From positions 678,981 to 742,980 of the forward strand of contig NW_004955423.1 of the NCBI RefSeq assembly GCF_000276665.1: a stretch of DNA of 64,000 nt, written 5' to 3'. The notes beneath the pieces were generated by a model, which was given only the letters and a program-made list of their open reading frames with translations, was not told the origin of the DNA and searched no databases. The position numbers and the translations under genes were made by a program. Within the stretch, counting starts at the first letter, position 1. The number at the start of each line of letters is the position of its first letter. The stretch comes from Chinchilla lanigera. Lineage: Eukaryota > Chordata > Mammalia > Rodentia > Chinchillidae. Positions 1 to 64,000 of the stretch are shown here, piece after piece.

Positions 1-333
1 TCACAACTACTCATCTCTAAACCTGTTTAAGTAATCTGCTCTGGGAGTCACTAAACAAACCAGCTGAGCTGGTGGTCCCCATTGTTTTTCCATGAGAAAA
101 GAGCTGACCAGGCCTCCCCTTTCACTCAGCTTTCCTTCCTCACTGTTTGAGAAGAATCAGAAAGGCAAGAGCCTGCCCCTTTACTGTCTGTCCAGAAAGA
201 TGTTTCCATTAATTAAAATTTTTTTCCATTCTAAATAACTGGGATCAGAGAAATTCTACAATTGTCTTTAACCACTTATCCGCTTACCCTGAGTGTCACT
301 CAGGCAGCGAGTTTGTTTAAATACTGATTATCA

Positions 334-415
334 GGGCCGGAGATTTAGCTCAGTGGCACAGCACCTGTCTAGCAAGCATGAGGTCCTGAGTTTGATTCCT
401 GGTACCAAAAAAAAA
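334..415 (+). repeat. ID-like SINE (tRNA-derived)
   Basis: The body runs from a diverged GGGCCGGAGATTTAGCTCAG start (box A-like) through GAGTTTGATTCCTGG (box B-like) to a GGTACC end and an A9 tail. AAATACTGATTATC before it and AAATACTGACTATC some 13 bases after the tail look like diverged target-site duplications. Confidence 0.85.
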
Positions 416-566
416 GTTCTAGTTACATAAATACTGACTATCCTGAGCATTGCTCAGGCTGGTGTCATTTCAACCAGTTGATTCTTGTTTTGAATAAATT
501 TGATAAAATCATTCTTATATTCCCTGTTATATTATCTTATACAAATTAATGAAAAAGCAATTTTTG

Positions 567-670
567 GGGGCTGGGGGTTTAGCTCAGCGGCAAAAGCGCC
601 TGCCTGGCAAGCGCGAGGTCGTGAGTTCGGTTCCCGGTACCAGAGAAAAACCAAAAAAAAAAAAAAAAAA
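567..670 (+). repeat. ID-like SINE with target-site duplication
   Basis: This is a well-preserved copy with CTGGGGGTTTAGCTCAGC, GCCTGCCTGGCAAGCG, GGTTCCCGGTACC and a long A-rich tail. The flanks repeat GCAATTTTTGG on both sides, the expected signature of L1-mediated insertion. Confidence 0.93.
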
Positions 671-1939
671 GCAATTTTTGGTCATCCTGTATTTAAAGAA
701 TTAGACTGCTCTACTAGTAGACAGAACAAGTGTAGAATGAGCCCACAGAACTAGGCTGTCGGGCCAGAAGTCTCCAGAAATTGATGTCGGCTTACCTGAG
801 AGACCTCTTGGCTCAAGATTCCCAAGCTAATATTTTTTCCCACTAAAGTTGTTTTCAAATGGGCATTTCCACCCCTCTCATTAGCCCATCCTAGCCAATC
901 TCAGCCCCAAAGGGTACAGTGTTCCTTGTTCTCCAAAATCTCCCCATGACTGTGCTGTCAAGTTAAAAAAAAAAAAAAAAAAAGACGGCCTCTCTGTTGG
1001 CAGAACCTGTTCTCACAACTCAAAACGTATTTGGCTCCAGAGCGGTCAGGGCATCTACCTTTTACTTCTCATGTTAAATAAGAACTTAATTGCTGCTATT
1101 TATAACATCCAATTTTCTAAGATGATCACAGTGAGTCATAGTAGAAATCCTTATGACTCAGCCTGCGGGCAGAGCTGGGCTATTTTGGTAATCGCTGGTA
1201 GTCCGACAGGTGCTAAGCCAACTTCTTGGGAATGTGGATCCACCAGGAAGCTGTAGGTCTGGCAACTGCATGGGCAAGAGCTGGGCTGAGATTTGTAAAA
1301 ATGCTTTTTTTGTGATCATATGGCTAGAGAACCCCTTCTTATTTTTTTACAGAACTACACTCTGAATTCTATCTAGGGCTCTCCCAACCACGAAAACCTC
1401 TGAGCAGAAGAAATAGGAATAGCAAACCCCTCTGCATGTGCTGTGTGCTCTCTGCCATGTCAGAGGCCACCCACGGGGGCTTGGCTGGGAAACTTCCTCT
1501 TCACACTTCCCTCTGCACTCCCCCCGGCCAGGTATCTGGTTCTCTGCACAGAGAACTTAAGAAAATGCTTGTCCCCCGTCTGGAAAGGTGGGCCGTGTGA
1601 GCTGAGGTCTCTCTGATCTCTCTGACAGACCTTAGGAGGTCACAGCACCATCCCCTGCCTAGCCCTCACCTGTCCTAGGCAATTGATTTGTGGACCTTTG
1701 GCAGGGGGTGGTTCTCACAGAGCAGATCCAGTTAGAATCTTCCTGCTGCCCAGCACCGCTTGATCTTCCAAAAGAGGAGGAAGAAGGGGAAGAGGTAGGA
1801 CCCTTGGTCCTTCAGTGTTTTATGCAATGTGGCATTTCTTTGTTTTCTTCATTACACTACAGCTCAACTGCGGTGAGCAGGGGCTTCTAAGGCCTGAGCG
1901 GCATTCCCAGAATTCTCTTCCAATGGAAAGAATGCCTTA

Positions 1940-2056
1940 GGGGCTGGGGATTTAGCTCAGCGGCACAGCTCCTGCCTGGCAAGCGCAACGTTGTGAGTTC
2001 GATTCCCGGTACCGGAAAAACAAAAAACAAAACAAACAAACAAACAAAAAAAAAAC
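1940..2056 (+). repeat. ID-like SINE with perfect 14-bp target-site duplication
   Basis: The full-length body starts GGGGCTGGGGATTTAGCTCA, ends CCCGGTACCGG and has an (AAAC)n-rich tail. GAAAGAATGCCTTA occurs directly before (1926-1939) and directly after (2057-2070), identical in both copies. The insertion lies 134 bp upstream of exon 16. Confidence 0.95.
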
Positions 2057-2190
2057 GAAAGAATGCCTTAACTGCTCCTAGTAGCCTTACCATAGGACAC
2101 CGACTAGGCCTTTTGTAGTCCTCCTCCCTGCCCTGTGGACATCCAATTGCTGTTGTTTCGGGTAAAAGAACCGCCCCCCGCCCCCCACAG

Positions 2191-56902
<54,712 letters not shown>

Positions 56903-56908
<6 letters not shown>

Positions 56909-57300
56909 CCTCAGCCACACTACTCGTTCTCTACATCTGGAAAGGAACTGTGGGCAGCTAGCGCACAGGAGCCTCTGTCCATAGAGTCATCTGAACCACG
57001 GACCAGCACAAGTGATCCTGCCTCAGCAGGAAACGAACACATGAGGTCATCAGTGAGCTTAGGAGGAGGCTCCCTCAGAAGGAAACCCACGCTGACTGAT
57101 TCACCTGGACAACATGACAGTGACACTGACCCAGACAAACAAATGCAACAATCTTTGCATCCACACCAGAGAAGAACTCCAAGTTGAGCGCAGATATTGA
57201 TTTGGCCTCAATATCACTGTCATTTCAAAAGGCTTGTGTTAAGGGTAGGGAGCTAGGGGTTATTTTCAAGAGGAAATAAAATGCAAACGCTCATCACAAT
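56903..57300 (+). other. ABCA4: ABCA4 exon 50: last codon, stop and 3' UTR
   Basis: After cttctgcag the exon starts GTC TGA, giving one residue (Val) and the stop at 56906-56908. The rest, with GGAAAGGAACTGTGGGCAGC, CAGAAGGAAACCCACGCTGA and AAATGCAAACGCTCATCACA, resembles the human ABCA4 3' UTR as I know it, which supports this as the true last exon. Human ends in Asp here. The cleavage site is inferred at about 57300. Confidence 0.9.
57275..57280 (+). promoter_or_regulatory. ABCA4: ABCA4 polyadenylation signal
   Basis: The canonical AATAAA stands about 20 bases before the inferred end of homology to the human 3' UTR (CTCATCACAA). Confidence 0.88.
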
Positions 57301-59880
57301 CTGCCCTATTCACTGATCCCCCTGGTATAGTTTTAGACACTCTCTGCAAGTGTGTGCAGTCCCCTGTCATCACCACAGGAATGGAATCATGGAAAGATTC
57401 TGCAGCACTCAGGCAGAAGTAAATAGTCCTGGGGTTGCTTGTCAAGTCTTTATATGGTATGAAGAATACACAAAATAGGTGATACATGTAAACAATATCC
57501 TCTGTCTGTGGGAATTAGTTGAATCTCTGTTCCACTCCTGTTTGCCAAGCTTATCTGAGTGTGTACCTCACAGGTATAATTAGATCAGGAGACAAAGAGG
57601 GATAGAAAGGTGGAAGCGGATTGTTGGTTGGTTGTGAGAACAAACATGTCTTTGTAAATGTGTAAAGAAGACAAGGCCTCATTCATATAGTGCTGCACCA
57701 CCACCGCCGGGCTGAGTGCATCTTCTACAGTAGTACAAAGGGAACGGCTCACTGGCTCTCTAGGAGGCCACATGAAAGCTCATCAAGGATTAGAAAATAA
57801 TATTCTTACACTGTTTCAAGAGTCTTGGGATGAGAAAAGCAAATGGATTTCTTTACCAAAGCATCTTACCTCCACTACTTACAGATGGACTTCATAGAGA
57901 AAACCCTTTCTAAAGCAGAGCTGCTAACTGCACATCATACTGTGGTTATTTTCCAGAGTTCTGGAGGGAGAGGGGAGAGAAGGGAAGAGAAAGATGCTGA
58001 GGCCCAGGAACTGCTACCTAGAAGGGCAGAGCAAAGTGAGCACAAGTTGGTAAAGCCTGTAGCTGGGCTTCTCCCAGCAAAGGAGAAGATAGAGGGCAGA
58101 GGACTACACAACTAATCCTGCATCGCTGCTGGCTTTCTGCTTTGCTCTTAGTAGATACTAAGATAATAATTGCCCAAAAGATTATAAATGTACTTTTGTA
58201 GACCCATACCTTAATATTGTCTTAACATTTTGAAAAATCTGTTAATGACACAAACCAAAAAATCATTTTAACCTGGGTCAGAATACAGGTTGGGAAAGCC
58301 CAGGAGGATGTTGTTGAAACTTACTGTTGCATCCAGACTGGTTATAACATTTAAATTAGCAACTGCAATATCTCAGGAAAGACTAAGCCAGAAGAGGGGA
58401 TAAACAGCCAGCCTTTCACAATGTGAGGGTTTCAGAAAGGCATTGTGTACTGGGAAAAGTTGGTTACAGATAAAATCCATCCTCTACCTTGAGAGCAAAT
58501 CTCAGTTTACCTTGTATCTCCACTCTACCTGATGTCTCCAAGGGCAAGGATTTATGTTTGTTTTCTTCAGCTCCCAGGACACAGAAGACACTCAGCAAAC
58601 ACTTGCCAATCTGGGAAACCATCAAATTATAAAAATGGAAAAGAAGTAAGGCTAAGAAAGTAGGACCCCCCCAAAAAAAAAACACCAAAGATTGAGCAAC
58701 AGGGATGCTATGCTTTTCAAAATACCAGTGACAAAATATAAGCAATAAAAAGCCTAGGAGGAGTTGACGAAACCACAGTGCTTGGGTATGAGGAATAGTC
58801 CTTTTAGAAGTTTGGCCCAGATCTCTAGCAGATGTGTTACTCTACTGAAACATTCCCCCGGTCTGGGTTAAAAGGAGATTAGTAAAAGAGGAGGAAGAAG
58901 AAATACAGTAATTTCAGACAGCAAGACCACTAAGGAGATGTTTCAGGTGTATGAGTTGCTGTCGGATTTTCAAAGCTTTTGATTCTTTGGGGAGCTCAAG
59001 ATCTTGGAATAGCTCAGACGAAAATGTTACCAAGGAATAACCTAAATAAACCGTCTAGTTTCATTTGATTTTAACTGACTTAAAAATACTAATTTTGGAG
59101 GTCACACAGCTAAGCAATGCATTATTAGGCTCCCACTAGCTTTGCTGTAGGTAACACCTCTACCATGTGCGTTAGGGCAACTGCAGCTGCCTGGGTTACT
59201 TTACAGATGCTGGAAGGCCACTTTTTCTGAAAACACTGACTCTTCACTTGGGCCTGCAGATGTCCAATAGGTGACATGAAAAAGATGAAAAGGCTTGGCA
59301 TCTCTGTCTTTATATTGTGTCTGTCTCACTTGTGCCCTTAACTTTTGGGTCAAATTCTACTCGGTATTGTCTGTAGATGTGTTAATCATTTCCAGAAATG
59401 TTTTGTCCAGCACTATAATATGGGGCTAACTGGTCCTTGACTTGCCTAATCTCTCTTCCCCATCTCAAGGCTAAAGACACCTCCCAGCCTCTATGATGGG
59501 GAACACCATACCATAACAGGAGCCAAAAGGGTGGCACCATCATTTTTTGAAGATTTCCATCTATTTCCCCCAAATTCATGAATATTCCTCCTTTTATTAG
59601 CCTTTCTCCTTCACCATTTTCCAGTGCTCTACCTGTAACACCTGGGGGTGAGAAGCTGCATCCCAGCACAACTCTCACTTCTCCACTTTTCTGCCACCAA
59701 ATAAAGCTTTCTTCTCTCATCACTTTGTCTCTTGAGTCATTGGCTTTTTCAAGTGAAAACAGAATTAGACCTTTTCTTGATTTCAACAAGAATTCTTTTG
59801 CTGTGAATAAAAACAGAAAGCCTGGTTTGTACCTGCCACTATGGTTCATCTAAAGAGAGAGGAAGGAAAGGTTGGGATGT
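57301..59880. other. Intergenic, nothing recognised
   Basis: This is downstream of ABCA4. No exon-like segment, RNA gene or clear transposon was recognised. Open frames are short and unsupported. Confidence 0.6.
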
Positions 59881-60238
59881 TGTCTTGGTTACTTTTTTCT
59901 CACCCCTGGGACAAAATACCTGATGCCCAAAATTAAGGAAGGAAAGGTTTATTTTGCTTACAGTTCGTGGAGGTTTCAGTCCGTACTTGGCAGATTATAA
60001 GGCAGAGTGGCACATGGCAGAAGGCTATAGCTCATGGCGACAGAACACAGCAAAGCAACAAAAACCCACCAGGGTGGAATGGGGGAGGAATGGCCTCAAG
60101 CACTCTCTTCCTCTCCCTTACATATGCAAACTATCCACCCCAGGGCGGGTGCATCTCTCACACCCTTAATCAAACTCTAAAAGCCTGACCCATGGCCGCA
60201 TGAGGCTTTGAGGGGACACACAGACATAAACCATAACA
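59881..60238 (-). repeat. Solo MaLR-type LTR
   Basis: The 358-bp unit begins TGTCTTGGTTACTTTTTTCT and ends ACATAAACCATAACA, so it has TG...CA ends. GATGT before and GATAT after form a likely 5-bp target duplication. Inside, GGTTTATTTTGCTTACAGTT and AGGTTTCAGTCCGTACTTGG fit a rodent MaLR LTR in antisense. No internal retroviral sequence accompanies it. Confidence 0.85.
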
Positions 60239-61509
60239 GATATGAAGCTCTGGGCTTGGAGGAAAGGATCTCTGTGATGGTCGAGGGACTTTTACTGCAG
60301 CCCCTAAGGATGCAATGCTGCCCCAGCAGGCCCATGGATAATGGACAGAAGAAGATATTTCACCTAGAAACACGGCAGCATTTACCTTGAAGGACAGCTG
60401 TTTCAGACTCCAAAAGCTGACTGAAGCCCCTAAGCCCAGATTCCTGGGGGTTTGGCTCTGTGTAGTGACTCAGTGCTCAGCAGTTCCTCTGAGATAAACA
60501 GGTCATGATTCCCATGACATCTTATCCAGGTGACTGTCAAGTTTAAGAAACTTGGATACCCGTGCTTCAAAAGTTTCAGATTCATAAACTTATGGGCTTG
60601 CAGAGCTAGAAAATACCTGTGTTCAAAGTTCTGTATAATTGTTTTGTTTACATTGGTTTAATGCATAAGGAAACCAAGTCTCAGAAAAACTAAATTCCTT
60701 AACTGGCCATCCAGCCTTCCCGGCAGGCCCCAGTCTGGCCATCCTCCAGCTGTTTCTCCAACAAGGCCAAGAGCTCACAGGTCCCAAGAGAATGACCTCT
60801 GGACCCAGAACTTTCAAATTTTCTGTCCAGTGGTCTAAAACCTGTTTCCAGGGCAGAGATGGCTTCCTTCTGGATCAAGAGTGGTCTTGATCATGCAAAC
60901 CAGCACCTACACATGACATGTGAAGCCTCTTGGAGAAGCAGAGGAAGGAAGAAAAGAGGAGTGAGCCCTGGAGCACCTGGCTGTGCAACACCATGGTCCA
61001 GTGTGGAATGCCAAGGAAACCAAGAAGTTGAAATTTGAACCTAGGTCATTACAAAGTTTGCCATTTAGCAGTTTGTTCAGTTGGTTTCTAACTGTAAACA
61101 TTGTGCACATAGGATATGAGCACTCGTAAAGATGTTCTCTTTAGGCAAATTCCTGAGCAGCAGTCAGACATCAAGGCTCAGACATTGTGTCCCATGAGGT
61201 AAGATTTGCTCAGATTAGAGTGGTTTTGTACTTCTATAGCTTTCATAAACTATCACAGCTTGGTGTAGCCAAACCCCATAGTGTTGAGTCATGGAGAGTT
61301 TCAGGGTAAATTTCATCCACAGAAAGTACCTGCAGAGCTATTCCTGGGTCTGTTTAAATGACACTGACCATGCTAAGGAGAAGCAAAAGTGTAAGCAAAG
61401 GGATGGGGAGATGAAATGGAAGGCAGAAGAGGTCAAAATGCATTCAGTGCTCCATACCCTGGGAACAAAGCAGTGAACAAGCTCATCTGTCTTTGGTGTC
61501 AACATTCTA

Positions 61510-61650
61510 ATGCAGGATGGGCAGACTTTTTTGGAAAGGACCATACAGTGAATATTTTCAACTGCGTAGATCTTGTGGTCTCTGGTTACAACTACTCGCC
61601 TTGGCTCTTATAGCACAGAAGCAACCACAGATTGTGCATAGAAGAATAAG
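61510..61650 (+). mobile_element. hAT-type (Charlie-related) DNA transposon fragment
   Basis: GCAGACTTTTTTGGAAAGGA, CAGTGAATATTTTCAACTGC, GTGGTCTCTGGTTACAACTA and CAGAAGCAACCACAGATTGT match, in order, a widespread non-autonomous mammalian hAT element as I remember it. The exact MER name is uncertain. Confidence 0.6.
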
Positions 61651-61747
61651 CAAGGCTTGATGCAGCCCATGGCCATTCTGTGTCCACCTACTCTGGCAAG
61701 TAAACCGAGGAAAGTGTTACAGGGACATTAAAAATAGTTCCATTTGG

Positions 61748-61856
61748 GAGCTGGGGATATAGCTCAGTGGCATAAGCACCTGCCTGGCAAGTGCAAGGTC
61801 CTGAGTTCGATCTCTGGTAGCATAAAAAACAAACAAACAACAACAACAAAAAAAAA
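61748..61856 (+). repeat. ID-like SINE
   Basis: GAGCTGGGGATATAGCTCAG starts the body, GAGTTCGATCTCTGGTAGC ends it, and an (AAC)n tail follows. AGTTCCATTTGG before and AGTTGCATTTA after form a diverged target duplication. Confidence 0.93.
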
Positions 61857-62765
61857 CAGTTGCATTTACCTTTACCAAACCCCTCATACCAATTTTTCCT
61901 TTTCCCTTCAAATAACTCATTTGACTGGGACAGCAGATGTTCAAAGGTAAGTCTAAACACAGAGAATGGGAATCATTTATCAAGATCAAGACTAACTTTA
62001 GCTCTCCTACCTTGCTAATATCCCAGGGTAAAAGATAATCTCTATCAATAGCAACTAACTACAGCCAGCCTGCAGGAAGGGGTACTGAGCCTGGGTTTTA
62101 CCTGCCTCTAGCATCCATCCCACTTCACGCAACAAGATGGTTTATAGTTTCCAACTTAAACAGGTGCCTGAGGATTCGGCTCTGAGTACCCATGCCAGTT
62201 CCCTCAGCTAAGAACCTCTACAGAAATTTTTAAAATTTAGTTTTAAAATTATTTACTTAATATTATTTAAGATTAGTTTTAAAATTTAGACCTTTGGGCA
62301 AAATCCAGGGAAGAAGTAGGAAAATGCTGTTTATTTCTAGTGTCCATGCTGGAGAGAGTTTCCCTTTTGGGGAGCATCCAGTGGTATTTGCCACTATGAA
62401 TATTCTGAGAGCTATGGAACATAAGCATTTTTTAAATTATTTTTTATTTTAAAGAAGAAAAAAAAATAATAAAAACAATGATACAAATTTTCAAAACAAA
62501 ATAAGAGGACAATGACAATGGTAAATACATTGCATGTTGTTATCTTCAAAGTAGTTGCTCAGATTACAAGATATAAGCATGAAAAATTGATCAGACATTA
62601 CAGACTGAGTCTCTATCCTCCAGGCATGTGTGGCACACAGCAGATCCTCACTCAGAAGCCCCAGGGACTTCTCTGGCTAGGGGGTGGGCGTGTGTAGCCC
62701 CTCCCTGGGCATGCCCTGCACCAAGTGAGCAAGTGCTCCAAGAGCTGCTGGTCCTGTGGTTTGAG

Positions 62766-63100
62766 TCCATGCTTTACTTTAGCCAAGACCCCCTAGGGGG
62801 TCGCAGGCATGGGCAGTCTGTGATTACTGCCCGTCCAGCATGCATCTGGTTCCTGTATGTGTCCTGAACTGACTGGAGACACAGAATCAGGTGGTTCACA
62901 AACTGTCAACCCTGCAGTTTGTGTCTGGGTTTTGCCTGTACCTTGAACTGCCTGGGGACATAGGTCCACTGGACCTTGATTGTCACACCAGTGCCACCCG
63001 AGTCTGGGCCGTGCATGTGCCCTAAACTACAAGGGGATGCTGGATCAGACAGTCTGTCATCAACTGACACCAATGCCCGTGTCTGAGACCTGGGATAACT
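62766..63100 (+). repeat. Tandem 79-bp monomers in L1 5' region
   Basis: Units start at 62766, 62845, 62924 and 63003, each exactly 79 bases, and a fifth partial unit starts at 63082. Most begin TCTGG/TCTGAG and share CTGAACTG..TGGGGACA-like and CAC..AGTGCC..CG-like blocks; the first is the most diverged. They lie directly upstream of the L1 ORF1 region. By analogy with rodent monomeric L1 promoters they may be promoter units. Confidence 0.75.
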
Positions 63101-63353
63101 AGATACAAATCAACAACAGCCAGAATACCCGAGACTAAGTAGTGCTTCTCAGGGGTCACTGAGGGGCAAACCTAACCAACAGGAAAACTAGGGACACTAG
63201 TGGCCTTTGCTGTGCAGCTACTGAAGAGGGAAACTGAGCTTTCTGCATCTGGTAGCCAACATAACAAAACAAAGGACTAAAACACAATCCCAGAATTCCA
63301 CCCCACTCAGAACAAGTCCAGGAAACATCAACAGAGGAGAAGTTGGTAAACAC

Positions 63354-64000
63354 ATGCCTGAAATACCTGAAATGATTGCAATGGAAGTAAAGAAACAACT
63401 CCATAAGGCCATAGAAGAGATGAGATCAGAAATATTCTCTCAGGCAAAAAGTGAAATGACAATAATAATGAAGGAACTGCTCAAAAAGTCTGAAGAAGAA
63501 ACATACAAGAAAATAGAAGAACTAAGGCAAGGGTCAGAAGCATTCAATGAAAAATATAGAAAGGACTTAGAATGAATGAACCAGATTCAAAGAGACTTCC
63601 AGGAAAATAAAGCTTCCATCAAAAGCTGTGAAAACCCCTTGAATGAAGCTGAAGATAGAATCTCAGACTTTGAAGACATCATGGCAGCTAGCGACCGTGA
63701 AAGAAAGGATCTCGTAAAATTAACAAGGATCCAGGAAAAGTCAATTTAACAGCTGCAAGATGAGGCAAAGAGGAATAATGTACAACTTATAGGAGTCAAT
63801 GAAACAGCAAGAAGGAGCACAACTGACATAAAAAGAATATTTGCAGAAGTAATAGCAGAAAATTTCCCAAGCATGGAAACAGAACCTGATATACAGGTAA
63901 ATGACGCATATAGAACTCCAAACAACCATAACCAAAATAAAACTACACCCAGCCATATAATAGTCAAGTTCCCAGATCTCCAGCAAAAGAACAGAATATT
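63354..64000 (+). pseudogene. L1 ORF1 (RNA-binding chaperone), broken
   Basis: From ATG at 63354 one frame runs to the window end with two in-frame stops, TGA at 63573-63575 and TAA at 63747-63749, and no frameshift seen. The product has the Lys/Glu-rich coiled coil of L1 ORF1p (KKSEEETYKKIEELRQ, NEAEDRISDFED), then RNNVQLIGVNE and SHIIVKFPD, as in the RNA-recognition and C-terminal parts. Normally ORF1p trimerises and coats L1 RNA; this copy cannot make it whole. Confidence 0.88.

Larger units (their letters stand above)
1..2190 (+). other. ABCA4 intron 15, 3' portion
   Basis: No coding exon was recognised here; the exon homologous to human exon 15 is not visible, so the window opens inside intron 15. 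The stretch contains three ID-like SINEs, listed separately, plus A-runs. The intron ends with a C-rich tract and cag at 2188-2190. Confidence 0.75.
62620..64000 (+). mobile_element. LINE-1 5' region and start of ORF1, runs off the window
   Basis: The 5' boundary near 62620 is approximate. A GC-richer 5' region with tandem units is followed by an A-rich ORF1 region. The rest of ORF1, and any ORF2, would lie beyond 64000. Confidence 0.85.

Noticed and set aside
567..670. Possible tRNA genes at the ID-like elements
   Set aside because: Box A and B remain but the body ends in CCGGTACC and a polyA tail with target duplications. These are SINEs, not tRNA genes.

Overview
This window is mammalian nuclear DNA, and almost certainly from a rodent. 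It carries many SINEs of two rodent types: B1 (7SL-derived) and ID-like (tRNA-derived, ending in a CCGGTACC-type motif). No murid B2 element was noticed, so a non-muroid rodent is more likely than mouse or rat, but the species cannot be fixed from sequence alone.

One gene fills the window from about 2.2 kb to 57.3 kb on the + strand. It is the 3' two thirds of ABCA4, the photoreceptor-disc ABC transporter that moves N-retinylidene-phosphatidylethanolamine from the lumenal to the cytoplasmic leaflet. I identify 35 consecutive exons, which correspond to human exons 16 to 50. Together they give 4,437 coding bases (1,478 residues plus stop) in one uninterrupted frame. Exon lengths equal those I know for human ABCA4, except exon 27, which is one codon shorter. 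Exons 1 to 15 lie upstream of the window.

In order, the exons encode the last helix of TMD1 (exon 16), a linker (17-18), NBD1 (19-23), the regulatory and linker segment (24-27), TM7 and the second exocytoplasmic domain (28-35), the TMD2 helices (36-40), NBD2 (41-47), and a C-terminal tail with the VFVNF motif (48-50). Both NBDs keep Walker A, Q-loop, signature, Walker B and H-loop residues, so the gene looks functional. All introns are GT-AG except introns 46 and 48, which start with GC.

The introns hold B1 and ID-like SINEs, several with clear target-site duplications, and old MIR, L2, L1M and MaLR-LTR fragments. They also hold GT, CA and CT microsatellites and purine/pyrimidine tracts. Intron 35 contains a partial second copy of the 3' end of exon 36. 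From 57.3 kb to the end is intergenic DNA with a solo MaLR-type LTR, a hAT-type DNA transposon fragment, an ID-like SINE, and the 5' end of an L1 element running off the window. Upstream of its decayed ORF1 that L1 has a 5' region built of 79-bp tandem monomers, the most unusual structure I found. No second protein-coding host gene, RNA gene or CRISPR array is supported.
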